A stretch of 64,000 nucleotides of DNA from Hymenobacter busanensis (GTDB lineage: Bacteria; Bacteroidota; Bacteroidia; Cytophagales; Hymenobacteraceae). The position numbers and the translations under genes were made by a program. This document shows, in pieces, positions 8,778 to 17,556 of the stretch. The stretch spans positions 434,001 to 498,000 of the forward strand of contig NZ_VTWU01000003.1 of NCBI RefSeq assembly GCF_008727865.1, given 5' to 3'. Under the pieces are notes generated by a model, which saw nothing but the letters and a program-made list of their open reading frames with translations, made no database searches and was not told where the DNA came from. How positions within the stretch are numbered: the stretch's first letter is position 1; every line of letters starts with the position of its first letter.

Positions 8778-10214
8778 ATGCCCACCGTTGCTCCCGCCGT
8801 GTCGGCCGCCGTTGATATTCCGCAGCTGTTTGCGCGCCAGCAGGCCCGCAGCACCGCCCTGCGCCACGAGGCGGTGGAGGCCCGGGCCGCGCGGCTGCGC
8901 AAGCTCGGCACCTGGATAACCACCAACCGCACCGCCATTCAGGAGGCGTTGCACGCCGACTTCCGCAAGCCCGCCGCCGAAACCGACATTACCGAAATCT
9001 GGTCGTCGCAGACGGAAATTCGCCACACGCTCAAGCACCTGAAACAGTGGATGCGCCCGCGCCGCGTGCGCACGCCGTTGTCGTTGGTGGGCACCACGTC
9101 GTGGGTGCAGGTCGAGCCCAAGGGCGTGTGCCTCATCATCGCACCCTGGAACTACCCCTTCTACCTCGCCATCGATCCGCTGGTATCGGCCCTGGCCGCC
9201 GGCAACTGCTGCATCCTGAAACCCTCGGAAATGACGCCGCACGTGGCCACCCTGCTCACGCGTATGGTGCGCGAGCTGTTCGACCCGGCCGAGGTAGCCG
9301 TGGTGGAAGGCGACAAAGACGTGGCCACCGAGCTGCTGGGTTTGCCCTTCGACCACATCTTCTTCACCGGTTCGCCTCAGGTAGGCAAAGTGGTGATGCG
9401 CGCCGCCGCCGAGCACCTCACCAGCGTCACGCTGGAGTTGGGCGGCAAGTCGCCGGCCGTGGTAGACGAAACCGCCGACTTGCGCGACGCGGCCGAGAAA
9501 ATCGTGTGGGGCAAGAGCATCAACGCCGGCCAAACCTGCGTGGCGCCCGACTACCTGCTGGTGCACGAAAGCGTGCAGGCACCGTTGCTGCAGGAAATCA
9601 GGGCGGTGCTGCAGCGTTTCTACAACCCCACCGGCCAGGGCGTGGCGGCTTCCGAGTCGTTTGCGCGCATCGTCAACGGCCACCATTTCCAGCGCCTCGC
9701 CGGCTTGCTCGAAGACGCCCAGCGTCAGGGCGCGAAACTGGAAATCGGCGGTATCGTCGACCAAACCCAGTGCTTCATCGAGCCCACCGTCCTCACCCAC
9801 GTGCCACCCGATAGCCGCCTGATGCAGGAGGAAATTTTCGGCCCGCTGCTGCCCGTGCACACCTTCCGCACGCTCATGGAAGCCACCGATTTTGTGAACA
9901 GCCGGCCCCGGCCGCTGGCGCTATACGTGTTCAGCCAAAGCAGCCAAAACCAGCAGTACCTGCTGGGCCACATGCCCGCCGGCGGGGCTTGCGTCAACGA
10001 AACCATTCTGCACCTGGGCCACCCCGAGCTGCCCTTCGGCGGGTTGGGCAACAGCGGCATGGGCCGCGCCCACGGGCACGCCGGCTTCCTGCAGTTTTCC
10101 AACGAAAAAGCCGTGCTCCGGCAGCGCGTAGGCCGCACCGCCCTCAAGGCCATGTACCCGCCCTACACCCCGCAGGTTAAAAAGCTGGTGGGCTGGCTGC
10201 TGAAGTTTTTCTAA
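8778..10214 (+). CDS. Aldehyde dehydrogenase, ALDH3/fatty-aldehyde type
   Basis: 478 residues from the ATG of MPTVAPAVSA; an earlier in-frame ATG at 8694 adds an unlikely 28-residue leader. It oxidises aldehydes to acids with NAD(P)+. Visible are the cofactor motif APWNYPFYL, the catalytic base in LELGGKSP (Glu220), the nucleophile in GQTCVAPDY (Cys254), the ALDH3-type shortened spacing between them, and the hallmark C terminus YPPYTPQVKKLVGWLLKFF, which in relatives anchors the enzyme to membranes. It may follow on from the alcohol-oxidase-like enzyme encoded 2 kb downstream, but the genes are not an operon. Confidence 0.85.
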   Translation: MPTVAPAVSAAVDIPQLFARQQARSTALRHEAVEARAARLRKLGTWITTNRTAIQEALHADFRKPAAETDITEIWSSQTEIRHTLKHLKQWMRPRRVRTPLSLVGTTSWVQVEPKGVCLIIAPWNYPFYLAIDPLVSALAAGNCCILKPSEMTPHVATLLTRMVRELFDPAEVAVVEGDKDVATELLGLPFDHIFFTGSPQVGKVVMRAAAEHLTSVTLELGGKSPAVVDETADLRDAAEKIVWGKSINAGQTCVAPDYLLVHESVQAPLLQEIRAVLQRFYNPTGQGVAASESFARIVNGHHFQRLAGLLEDAQRQGAKLEIGGIVDQTQCFIEPTVLTHVPPDSRLMQEEIFGPLLPVHTFRTLMEATDFVNSRPRPLALYVFSQSSQNQQYLLGHMPAGGACVNETILHLGHPELPFGGLGNSGMGRAHGHAGFLQFSNEKAVLRQRVGRTALKAMYPPYTPQVKKLVGWLLKFF

Positions 10215-10240
10215 ACACCGGCGCCGTGTGCTGGAAAAAC

Positions 10241-10278
10241 AATGCGCCCGGCTGCAGGTATATGCAGCTGGGCGCATT
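10241..10278. terminator. Bidirectional terminator hairpin
   Basis: The arms AATGCGCCCGGCTGCA and TGCAGCTGGGCGCATT (one G:T) have a 6-base loop. On the minus strand the stem is followed by GTTTTT, suiting termination of the DUF5723 gene; the right side has CTTT. It lies between convergent genes. Confidence 0.75.
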
Positions 10279-10301
10279 GGCTTTAAGCAAGGGTTTTGCC
10301 C

Positions 10302-11795
10302 TTACGGCATGACCGGGGCGGTGGTAGAAGGCAGGCGGGACTTGCTCTTTTTCTCTTTGTGACGCCAGTTGCTGAACTGGAACAGCGAAAACTCGGCGTA
10401 ACCGCTGGCCCCGTAGGGGTTGCTGGAAGCGAAAAGGGCGCCCAAATCGTTGGAGCCCACCGTTAGCGGGCCAATGCGAACCGAGGCGCCCAGCGCTACC
10501 GTCTGGTAGTTATTGATCAGCGACAGAGGGGTGGACAGCTCCAGCCAGCGGGTTTCGAAGCGGGGCGTGAGGGCTGCGTACGAGAACGTGCGCATGCCAA
10601 TGGCGTTGCGCCCGCGCAGGCTCTGGCTGAGGGCGGCATTCACGTACAGCTTGGTCCAGAGGTGGTAGTCGGCGTCGATGTTCAGGGCCGTGGGCAGCTT
10701 CGAGCGGAAGCTGGTTTGCTTCTGGTAGCGCGTGGTGCGCAGAATGCGGCTGGTTTTCACGTCGAAGTTGTCGAGGTCGATGCCTTTCACATCGGCCTCG
10801 CTCACGTTCAGCTTGCTGGTCTTGATGTCGTTGAACGCCACGGCCTGCTCCTTGTAGTTGATGCTGCCCATGTCGACCAGTGCCACCGAAAGGCGGTACT
10901 TGTACTTGTTGCGCGAGTGGTCGATTTTGGAACGGCCTTTTTTGTCGGAATAGCGGTACTTGTCCGGGTCGGGCCGGAACTCGTACACCACGCCCAAATC
11001 GGCACCCCAGCCGCTGCCCGGCGCATTGCCGCCGGTTAGCCAGCTGCGCACGGTATTCACGTCCAAATCGTCGAATGCATTGGCGTTGGAGTACCCAAAC
11101 GACGCTTCCAGGCGCTGAATCCGCAGCGTGGAGTCGCCAATGGCGGGCGACGCCGGCACCACTTCGTAGTCGAGCACCGGGGCCTGCAGGTAGGCCGAGC
11201 CCATGCCCATCAGGCGCTTCACCGTAACGCCCGCCTTCAAAAAGTGCGAGCCTTCGTTGTACACCACCCGGCCGTAAGAAGCATCCCACTCGGCAAAGGC
11301 GTTCATGTTCAGATTCAGGCTATTGCCTTTGCTGAGGCCCTTGGTCTGGAACCCGTCGATGGCGTTTTGCAGAAAGACCTCCGAGAGGTTGTTGCCCTGA
11401 ATGGCCGTGCGCACGCGCGTACCGAAGGCCACGCTGTGCTTGTCGTTGAGGCGCAGCATCAAACCCGGCCCGCGCAGGTTCAGGCCCGCGTCGAAGAGCT
11501 TGGCTTTTTTGTTGGTCTGGCGCTCCAGGTACTTGTCGTCCAGGTCGACCTCGGCGTTGTTCAGGGGCGTCCAGGGGCCGGTGTAGCGGTAGCCCGTGTT
11601 GGTGGCGTGCCCATCGAGCCCCGCCAGCCGAATATCGATGGTAAAGCGGTTGTCGGCAATGGAAGCGGGGTTCCAGGAAGCCCCACTCAGGCCGGTGTAG
11701 TTACCGTGAGCGGCGGAAAAAAGCTGTTGGGCAGTGCTGGCTTGGGCAGCAAGCAGCAGGGCCGCACAAGCGGCGAAGCGAATGGTGGCAGACAA
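10302..11795 (-). CDS. DUF5723-family outer-membrane protein
   Basis: 497 residues with a signal peptide (AACAALLLAAQASTAQQ). The N-terminal block GNYTGLSGASWNPASIADNRFTID, the GPGLMLRLNDKHSVAFGTRVR strand pair and many alternating beta stretches match DUF5723, a Bacteroidetes family predicted to form an outer-membrane beta-barrel related to FadL/OmpP1-type proteins. The last residues are basic and Pro-rich rather than the usual aromatic OMP end. It lies between the aldehyde dehydrogenase and the alcohol-oxidase-like gene, so a hydrophobic-substrate uptake role is conceivable but is inference. Confidence 0.65.
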   Translation of the reverse strand: MSATIRFAACAALLLAAQASTAQQLFSAAHGNYTGLSGASWNPASIADNRFTIDIRLAGLDGHATNTGYRYTGPWTPLNNAEVDLDDKYLERQTNKKAKLFDAGLNLRGPGLMLRLNDKHSVAFGTRVRTAIQGNNLSEVFLQNAIDGFQTKGLSKGNSLNLNMNAFAEWDASYGRVVYNEGSHFLKAGVTVKRLMGMGSAYLQAPVLDYEVVPASPAIGDSTLRIQRLEASFGYSNANAFDDLDVNTVRSWLTGGNAPGSGWGADLGVVYEFRPDPDKYRYSDKKGRSKIDHSRNKYKYRLSVALVDMGSINYKEQAVAFNDIKTSKLNVSEADVKGIDLDNFDVKTSRILRTTRYQKQTSFRSKLPTALNIDADYHLWTKLYVNAALSQSLRGRNAIGMRTFSYAALTPRFETRWLELSTPLSLINNYQTVALGASVRIGPLTVGSNDLGALFASSNPYGASGYAEFSLFQFSNWRHKEKKSKSRLPSTTAPVMP

Positions 11796-12142
11796 GAGGG
11801 CAGGGTAAGAGTGGAATCAGATAGAAGGCGGTGTGTGGTCGGCAGAAGGGCGCGGAAATATGCCGGAAACAATGCAAAACGCAGCGTTTGCACTTTGCTA
11901 CCGAATATTTAAACATAGCAAATGTACTAGCCAGAACCCGTGGCAGTCAATACCTACTTCCAGGTATTTCTAGGGAAGCGGAATAGAAGTTGCGGTTTCG
12001 TTATCAGGAGTATAAGCCAGCGCTGAAAAGCTCGGCATGCCGAGCTTTTCGACAAAAAGCCCGATATTTAGAGAGCTGCTTTGGGGGCGCAGTCGCGGGT
12101 TAAGCTGTGCGGCGCGGTCGAAGCTGGTTTAACGCATGCTGC
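11796..12142. other. Divergent intergenic region with a perfect palindrome
   Basis: 347 bp separating the divergent DUF5723 and GMC oxidoreductase genes, AT-richer than its surroundings. Besides the 26-bp palindrome listed separately it holds a GCAAA...TTTGC inverted repeat near 11873. No coding potential was seen. Confidence 0.6.
12025..12050. repeat. 26-bp perfect palindrome
   Basis: 13-bp arms GAAAAGCTCGGCA with no spacer, centred between two divergent genes. As RNA it would form a 10-bp stem with a CATG tetraloop flanked by A4 and T4. Because the genes diverge, an operator for a dimeric regulator fits better than a terminator, but a terminator of a short leader RNA is not excluded. Confidence 0.6.
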
Positions 12143-14197
12143 ATGACTTTTTCCGCTGAACAGCGCCGTACCCTCGCCGCGCTGGCCGACACCTTCGTTC
12201 CCGCCATTCCGGCCCAACCCACGCACCACGACTACTGGGCGCGGGCGGGTTCCGAAGGCATCAACTTCGACCAACTGCTGGCCGCCATCGAGGCCCAGCC
12301 CGAAGCGGCCCAGCGGCAGTTCGAGCAACTCCTGGATTTGCTCGGCAGCCCCCTGCTGGGCTTCACGTGGTTTGGGCCCACCAAGCCGTTTGTGGAGCTG
12401 AAGCCCGCGCAACGTGAGCAGCTGCTACAATCCTGGGCCGGTAGCCTGCTGCCGCCGCTGCGGCAAGGATTTCAGGCCTTGCGCAAGCTCTGCGTTTTCC
12501 TCTACTACGGCGGCACCGAAGCCAACCAGCAAAACCCCAGCTGGAGCGCCATTGGCTACCCCGGCCCTGCCGCCCTCACCGACGGCGTGGTGGATACGCC
12601 CCGGCCGTTGGCTACCCTGCAGCCCACGCGCGACACCACCTACGACTGCGACGTGCTGGTGATTGGCAGCGGCGCCGGCGGCGGCGTGGTGGCCGGCGAG
12701 CTGGCCGCCGCGGGCTACGACGTGCTGGTGCTGGAAAAGGGCCCGTACTGCCACGGCTGCGACTTCACCCAGCGCGAAGCCGACATGCTCGGCCAGCTCT
12801 ACGACGCCCGCGGCACCCTCAGCACCACCGACGGCGGCATTACCTTGCTGGCCGGCAGCTGCCTTGGCGGCGGCACCACCGTCAACTGGGCCGGTGCCTT
12901 CCGCACTCCCGACTACGTGCTGGAAGAATGGGCCCACGACCATCAAGCGCCGCATTTTACCCAGGCTTCGTTCAAAGCCAGCCTGGAGGCCGTGGCTGCC
13001 GCCGTGAGCGTAAACACCGACTACCCGCGCCACAACGGTCAGAACCAGGCCCTGCTCGACGGCTCGCGCAAGCTTGGGCACGATGTACGCCTGATTCCGC
13101 GCAACGAAAAGGGGCTGAGTGACTCGGAGGCCGATTTTCGGGGGCTGGGCTACAGCACCTTCGGCGACCGGTACGGCATCAAGCAAGGCACGCTGAACAC
13201 GTACCTTAAAACCGCGGCCGAGCACGGCGCACGGCTACTGCCCAACACGCGGGTAGAGCGCATTACCACCGCGGCCGGACAAGCCACCGGTGCCGAGGCC
13301 GTGTGCACCGCCGCCGACGGCCGGCCTGTGCGCGTGACGGTGCGGGCGCAGCGCGTGGTAGTGGCTGGCGGGGCTATTCAAACCCCGGCTTTGCTGCTGC
13401 GCAGCGGCTTGCAGCACCCGCACCTGGGCCACCACCTGCACCTGCACCCCACCGTGGCGGTATCGGGCGTGTACCCGTGGCCCATTGAGGCGTGGTACGG
13501 TCCGAGCATGTCCGTGGTCAACGACAGCTGCACCCGGCTGAACGGCACCAACTTCGGCGCCAAAATCGAGACGCCGCCCGCCCACGCCGGCCTAATGGCC
13601 ATGACGCTGCCGTGGCTCTCGGGCGAGCAGCACAAGCGCCTGATGCAGGACGCCGCGCACCTGGGCTCCTTCATTGTGCTGACGCGCGACCGGGACGGCG
13701 GCCGCGTGCGCATCGACCGCCACGGCACGCCGCTCATCGACTACCGCCTCAGTGCCTTCGACCGCGACCACCTGCTGACGGCCGTGCGCACGGCCGCCGA
13801 AGTACACGCGGCCGCTGGCGCCCACACGGTATACCTGCCCCACGGCACGCTGCCCACGCTGCACGTACGCGACGGGCAAATCCAGAACCGCGACGTGCTC
13901 GATGGCCTGCCGCAGTTGGGGTGGCGGCCCAATCAGTTCAGCCTTTACAGCGCCCACCAAATGAGCACCTGCCGCATGGGCGGCAGCCGGGCCACGCACC
14001 CCACCAGCCCCACCGGCGAAACCTACGAGGTGCGCGGCCTGTACGTGGCCGACGGCTCGGCCTTCCCGGCGTGTAGCGGCGTTAACCCCATGCTCACCAT
14101 TATGGCCCTGGCGCACCACACGGCCCAGCACCTCAAAGCCGATTTGCCCCAGCCGACGGCGTTTCGTACGCCTTACGCAAACGAGGCTACCGCTTGA
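12143..14197 (+). CDS. GMC oxidoreductase, long-chain alcohol oxidase-like
   Basis: 684 residues from the ATG of MTFSAEQRRTLAALADTF. Residues 1-~160 form an alpha-helical domain ending in CVFLYYGGTEANQQNPSW. The FAD domain begins with VLVIGSGAGGGVVAGELA (~residue 171), followed by LEKGPYC, ITLLAGSCLGGGTTVNWAG and, near the C terminus, SAHQMSTCRMGG and LYVADGSAFP...NPMLTIMALA. This order, with the helical N-terminal domain, is that of plant and yeast fatty alcohol oxidases (FAO) and their bacterial relatives. Expected activity: oxidation of a long-chain alcohol to aldehyde. The substrate is inferred; the GMC fold is certain. Confidence 0.8.
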   Translation: MTFSAEQRRTLAALADTFVPAIPAQPTHHDYWARAGSEGINFDQLLAAIEAQPEAAQRQFEQLLDLLGSPLLGFTWFGPTKPFVELKPAQREQLLQSWAGSLLPPLRQGFQALRKLCVFLYYGGTEANQQNPSWSAIGYPGPAALTDGVVDTPRPLATLQPTRDTTYDCDVLVIGSGAGGGVVAGELAAAGYDVLVLEKGPYCHGCDFTQREADMLGQLYDARGTLSTTDGGITLLAGSCLGGGTTVNWAGAFRTPDYVLEEWAHDHQAPHFTQASFKASLEAVAAAVSVNTDYPRHNGQNQALLDGSRKLGHDVRLIPRNEKGLSDSEADFRGLGYSTFGDRYGIKQGTLNTYLKTAAEHGARLLPNTRVERITTAAGQATGAEAVCTAADGRPVRVTVRAQRVVVAGGAIQTPALLLRSGLQHPHLGHHLHLHPTVAVSGVYPWPIEAWYGPSMSVVNDSCTRLNGTNFGAKIETPPAHAGLMAMTLPWLSGEQHKRLMQDAAHLGSFIVLTRDRDGGRVRIDRHGTPLIDYRLSAFDRDHLLTAVRTAAEVHAAAGAHTVYLPHGTLPTLHVRDGQIQNRDVLDGLPQLGWRPNQFSLYSAHQMSTCRMGGSRATHPTSPTGETYEVRGLYVADGSAFPACSGVNPMLTIMALAHHTAQHLKADLPQPTAFRTPYANEATA

Positions 14198-14285
14198 GGC
14201 AATGCTGTTTGGGTAGGTTATATGGTGGCCGAAGCGCAGAAGCCGCCCAATAACCGTTAGGCAACCCGCGCTGTTTCCTTGCCCT

Positions 14286-15416
14286 ATGCCTTCCCCCACT
14301 CCCGCCGACTACCAACCCGCCGCTGTTTACCGAACCGACACGCTAATCATTGGCGCGGGGCAGGCCGGGTTGGCGGCGGCTTACTACGTGCAGCGGGCCG
14401 GGTTGAAGTGCGTGCTGCTCGACGAGCACCCGACCGTAGGAGCAGCCTGGTCCGAGCGCTACGATTCGCTGCAGTTGTTTTCGCCGGCGTGGGCCAGCGG
14501 CTTGCCCGGCTGGCGCTGGCCCGGCGACCCGCTGCGCTACCCCACCAAGCAGGAAGCGGCCGAGTACCTGCGGGCCTACGCCGCTCGGTTCGGGTTTCAC
14601 ATTCATCACCGACAGCGGGCGGTGCGTCTGCAGCAGGTGGCCCACAGCGGCTATCTGGTAACCACGCACACCGGCGCGCAATACGCCGCGCCGCGCGTAA
14701 TGGTGTGCACCGGTGGTTTTCAGGTGCCGCGGGTGCCACCGTGGGCGCAACACCTGCCCGCGGCCGTGGTGCAGCTCCACAGCCGCGACTACCAGCGCCC
14801 GGCCCAGTTGCCTGGTACCGGGCCGGTAGCTGTAGTGGGCAGCGGTAACTCGGCCCTGCAAATTGCCGCCGACCTTGCCCAAGCCGGGCGCCCAGTATAC
14901 CTGGCTTTCGACGAACGCACCCCCGTAATGGCCAACAACACGCTGATGTGGGCCGCGCTGGAAGCGTGCGGACTGATGCGGTTTTCGCGCTACCACGCCA
15001 TAGGAGCGTATTTACACAAGCAACCCGAACCCGTAGTACGCGACGCGTGGGCGAAGGCGCGGCGGCTGCCTAACGTGCACTGGATGGGGCGCGCCCTAAC
15101 GGCCCACGCCGACGGTAGCTTGGAAGGTACCCAACGCACGCCGCCGCTGGAAGCGGTGGTGTGGGCCACCGGCTACGGCCCCGATTTCAACTGGATAGAG
15201 GCTCCCGTACTCGATGCCCAAGGCTACCCCCTGCACCACCGCGGCCTCACGGCGCTGCCCGGCTTGGCGTTCCTCGGCTTGCCCTGGCTCGATAGCCGAA
15301 GTTCGGCTCTGCTCGGCGGCGTAGGCCGCGATGCTCGCCGCGTGGTGAGGGCGTTGGTGGCCGGCCAAAGCACATCGGTCGAAAAAGTGAACGGAATCGT
15401 GTCCGTACAGCGTTAG
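14286..15416 (+). CDS. CzcO-like NAD(P)/FAD-dependent oxidoreductase
   Basis: 376 residues. FAD-binding IIGAGQAGLAAAYY lies at the N terminus, then VGAAWSERYDSLQLFSP, a flavin-monooxygenase-like segment typical of COG2072. A second Rossmann motif, VVGSGNSALQIAADLA, follows mid-protein, and a conserved VVWATGYGPDFNW lies near the C terminus. Such proteins are annotated as flavoproteins or monooxygenases; many are of unknown substrate. The gene follows the GMC gene by 88 bp on the same strand and may be co-transcribed. Confidence 0.75.
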   Translation: MPSPTPADYQPAAVYRTDTLIIGAGQAGLAAAYYVQRAGLKCVLLDEHPTVGAAWSERYDSLQLFSPAWASGLPGWRWPGDPLRYPTKQEAAEYLRAYAARFGFHIHHRQRAVRLQQVAHSGYLVTTHTGAQYAAPRVMVCTGGFQVPRVPPWAQHLPAAVVQLHSRDYQRPAQLPGTGPVAVVGSGNSALQIAADLAQAGRPVYLAFDERTPVMANNTLMWAALEACGLMRFSRYHAIGAYLHKQPEPVVRDAWAKARRLPNVHWMGRALTAHADGSLEGTQRTPPLEAVVWATGYGPDFNWIEAPVLDAQGYPLHHRGLTALPGLAFLGLPWLDSRSSALLGGVGRDARRVVRALVAGQSTSVEKVNGIVSVQR

Positions 15417-15469
15417 AAAACGTACCTTTAACCGAGAGGTATTTCTCGCTTTCCCTTGCTTTGCTGACT

Positions 15470-15574
15470 ATGATACTTTCGTCCCTTGCCGAGCAGCTTG
15501 CCGCCTTGCTCGATCGTTTGCTGGGTGGTCGTGCCCCGCAGCTGCAACCTGTGCCTGTTCGGGTGCAGCGCTAA
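15470..15574 (+). CDS. Possible 34-aa small protein (or RNA gene) with its own terminator
   Basis: ATG to TAA, 34 codons, encoding an amphipathic start (LAEQLAALLDRLLGG) and a Pro/Val-rich end. A TACCTTTA box at 15423-15430 is a near match to the Bacteroidetes -7 element, and an 11-bp stem with a T8 tail follows 20 bp after the stop, so a short transcript is likely. Internal pairing (CGAGCA...TGCTCG) means a non-coding RNA is also possible. The family is not recognised. Confidence 0.35.
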   Translation: MILSSLAEQLAALLDRLLGGRAPQLQPVPVRVQR

Positions 15575-15594
15575 ACCCTTCGCTTTGCATTTGT

Positions 15595-15626
15595 AGCCTT
15601 TCCGCCCCGCGGAAAGGCTTTTTTTT
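15595..15626 (+). terminator. Rho-independent terminator
   Basis: A perfect 11-bp stem AGCCTTTCCGC / GCGGAAAGGCT with a CCC loop is followed by an uninterrupted T-run. It ends whatever transcript covers the 34-codon ORF. Confidence 0.9.
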
Positions 15627-15671
15627 GCCCACCGCCTTTACCCACATTACCCAGTTGGTGAGCCGAAGGCA

Positions 15672-15704
15672 CAAAAAAGCCGCTGCCCATGTAGAGCAGC
15701 GGCT
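15672..15704 (-). terminator. Rho-independent terminator of the small T9SS protein gene
   Basis: The stem AGCCGCTGC / GCAGCGGCT with a 9-base loop reads on the minus strand into TTTTTT. It lies 25 bp after the stop of the gene at 15729. Confidence 0.85.
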
Positions 15705-15728
15705 GAATAACGAAGAGCAGTGCAGCAA

Positions 15729-16103
15729 CTAGCGAATGACCAGTTTGCGCATCACGCTGGTGTTGTCGGCGTCGATTTTGACGTAGTAGAGGCCGCTGGC
15801 AAAACGGCTCAGGTCGAGGGTGCGGGTAAAGCGGTTATCCAGCTCCGTCATGGTTTCGCGGTACACCACGGTGCCAATAACGTTGAGCACCCGCAGCTCG
15901 GTTTTGCGGCCTTCGAACCCCGAAACGGCTACGTGCACGATGCCGGTGCTGGGGTTGGGGTACACCAAAATGCTTTTTTCGTCGCCGCTGCTGGCGGGGC
16001 GGGCCGCAGCACTGGCTGCTTGGGCCGTAGCGGGCAGACTGCTTTGCAAACAGCACACGCTAAAAAGGAGCACCAAGACCGCGTAGAGTAGTTTTTTTGA
16101 CAT
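15729..16103 (-). CDS. Short secreted protein consisting of a T9SS type A sorting domain
   Basis: 124 residues from the ATG of MSKKLLYAVLVLLFSV, a signal peptide. Almost all the mature protein is a type A C-terminal sorting domain: ILVYPNPSTGIVHVAV near residue 47, FEGRKTELRVLNVIG, LDLSRFASGLYYVKI and the terminal VMRKLVIR. T9SS exports such proteins and usually removes the domain at the cell surface. Here there is hardly any passenger (about 20 residues), which is unusual. It may be a remnant of a longer cargo gene or a standalone surface peptide. Confidence 0.8.
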   Translation of the reverse strand: MSKKLLYAVLVLLFSVCCLQSSLPATAQAASAAARPASSGDEKSILVYPNPSTGIVHVAVSGFEGRKTELRVLNVIGTVVYRETMTELDNRFTRTLDLSRFASGLYYVKIDADNTSVMRKLVIR

Positions 16104-16289
16104 AGAAAACCGTAGGGAAAAGTGCCCGACCACCTGACCGGACCGTTGCACGGGGCAAACCATCCGCAAAAGTAACGCGCTATTTTGAAATAGGTTATCA
16201 AAATATAGGGACCTTGTGGTGAGTTTTCAGTATTCAGGCAATAATATTCTCGCAATTGTCGTTGCGGCCCCTCTCATGCCCCTGTTCAA

Positions 16290-17429
16290 GTGCTAGCGCC
16301 CACCCCGGATTACGACGTACTCATCATCGGCGGTGGCTTGGCGGGCCTCACGGCGGCGCTGGATTTGGCCGGCCGTGGCCACCGCGTGGCGCTGGTGGAA
16401 AAGCAGCAATACCCGTTTCACAAAGTGTGCGGCGAGTACATATCCAACGAAGTGCTGCCCTACCTGGCGCGCCTCGGCGCCAGCCCCGACGCCCTGCGCC
16501 CGGCCCGGATTCAGCGGTTCTTGGTATCGGCGCCGGGCGGGCGCACGCTCACCGCGCCGCTCGATTTGGGCGGTTTCGGCGTGAGCCGCTACACACTGGA
16601 TGAGTTTCTGTACCGCCGAGCCGAGGCGCTAGGCGTGACGTTTTTCCTGAAAACCACCGTGGCTTCTGCGCCCTTTGATGCCGCCACAAACAGCTTCCAT
16701 GTGCAGCTCACGGGCCACGCCGCACCGCTCACAGCCCGCGTAGTATTGGGCGCTTACGGCAAGCGGGCCACGCTGGATCGGCAGCTAAACCGCGGCTTTT
16801 TCCGGCAACGCTCGCCCTATGTGGGCGTCAAGTACCACCTGCGGCTCGATTTCCCCACCGACCTCATTGCCCTCCACAACTTTGCCGATGGCTACGCGGG
16901 ACTGTCGGCCATTGAAAACGGGCGCTACTGCTTTTGCTACCTCACCACCCGCGAGCAGCTGCGCCGCCACGGCACTATTCCGGCGTTGGAAACCGAGGTG
17001 CTGAGCCAGAATCCGCATTTGCGCCGCGTGCTGCGCGAGGCCGAACGGCTGTACACGCAGCCCGAAGTCATCAACGAAATATCCTTCGCACCCAAAACCT
17101 GCGTGGAGCAGCACATCCTCATGTGCGGCGACGCGGCCGGGCTGATTACGCCCTTGTGCGGCAACGGCATGGCCATGGCCATTCACGGCGCGGCCGTAGC
17201 GGCTCATCACACCGATGCCTTTTTGAAAGGCCACCTCACCCGAACCGAGTTAGAAGCCGCTTACACTCACGACTGGAACCGCCTGTTTGCGGCGCGGCTG
17301 CGGGTGGGGCGCTGGGTGCAGAACCTGTTTGGCGGACCGCGGCTGACCAATGCCGTGGTGGGCACCATGCGCCACACCCCAAGCCTTGTGCAGGCCTTGA
17401 TGCGGCGTACCCACGGCGTACCGTTCTGA
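16290..17429 (+). CDS. FAD-dependent oxidoreductase of the type III PKS operon (geranylgeranyl-reductase/hydroxylase-like)
   Basis: 379 residues from a GTG; the nearest upstream ATG (16276) is out of frame and stops after six codons. The N terminus has the FAD motif IIGGGLAGLTAALDLAG (Gly14-Gly19), then VEKQQYPFHKVCGEYIS, and a central MCGDAAGLITPLCGNGMAMAIHG FAD-ribityl motif. This is the PHBH/geranylgeranyl-reductase fold used by aromatic hydroxylases and prenyl reductases. It is the first gene of a three-gene operon with a type III PKS and a methyltransferase, so hydroxylation (or reduction) of the polyketide product is the likely role. Confidence 0.75.
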   Translation: MLAPTPDYDVLIIGGGLAGLTAALDLAGRGHRVALVEKQQYPFHKVCGEYISNEVLPYLARLGASPDALRPARIQRFLVSAPGGRTLTAPLDLGGFGVSRYTLDEFLYRRAEALGVTFFLKTTVASAPFDAATNSFHVQLTGHAAPLTARVVLGAYGKRATLDRQLNRGFFRQRSPYVGVKYHLRLDFPTDLIALHNFADGYAGLSAIENGRYCFCYLTTREQLRRHGTIPALETEVLSQNPHLRRVLREAERLYTQPEVINEISFAPKTCVEQHILMCGDAAGLITPLCGNGMAMAIHGAAVAAHHTDAFLKGHLTRTELEAAYTHDWNRLFAARLRVGRWVQNLFGGPRLTNAVVGTMRHTPSLVQALMRRTHGVPF

Positions 17430-17556
17430 TTGTTGCCGAGGCCGTGCCTCGGCCGCTAGCCGCGCAGCGACGTGTGGGTGGGAGTGTGGCAAATCGGCAA
17501 CTTTCTGCTGCATCGGGTGAAGGCCAAGTGGCAGCTTTTTGCGTATACTGCCTCCA

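Noticed and set aside
16276-16296. An ATG start for the flavoprotein at 16276
   Set aside because: It is out of frame and stops after six codons; the GTG at 16290 is in frame with the FAD motif.
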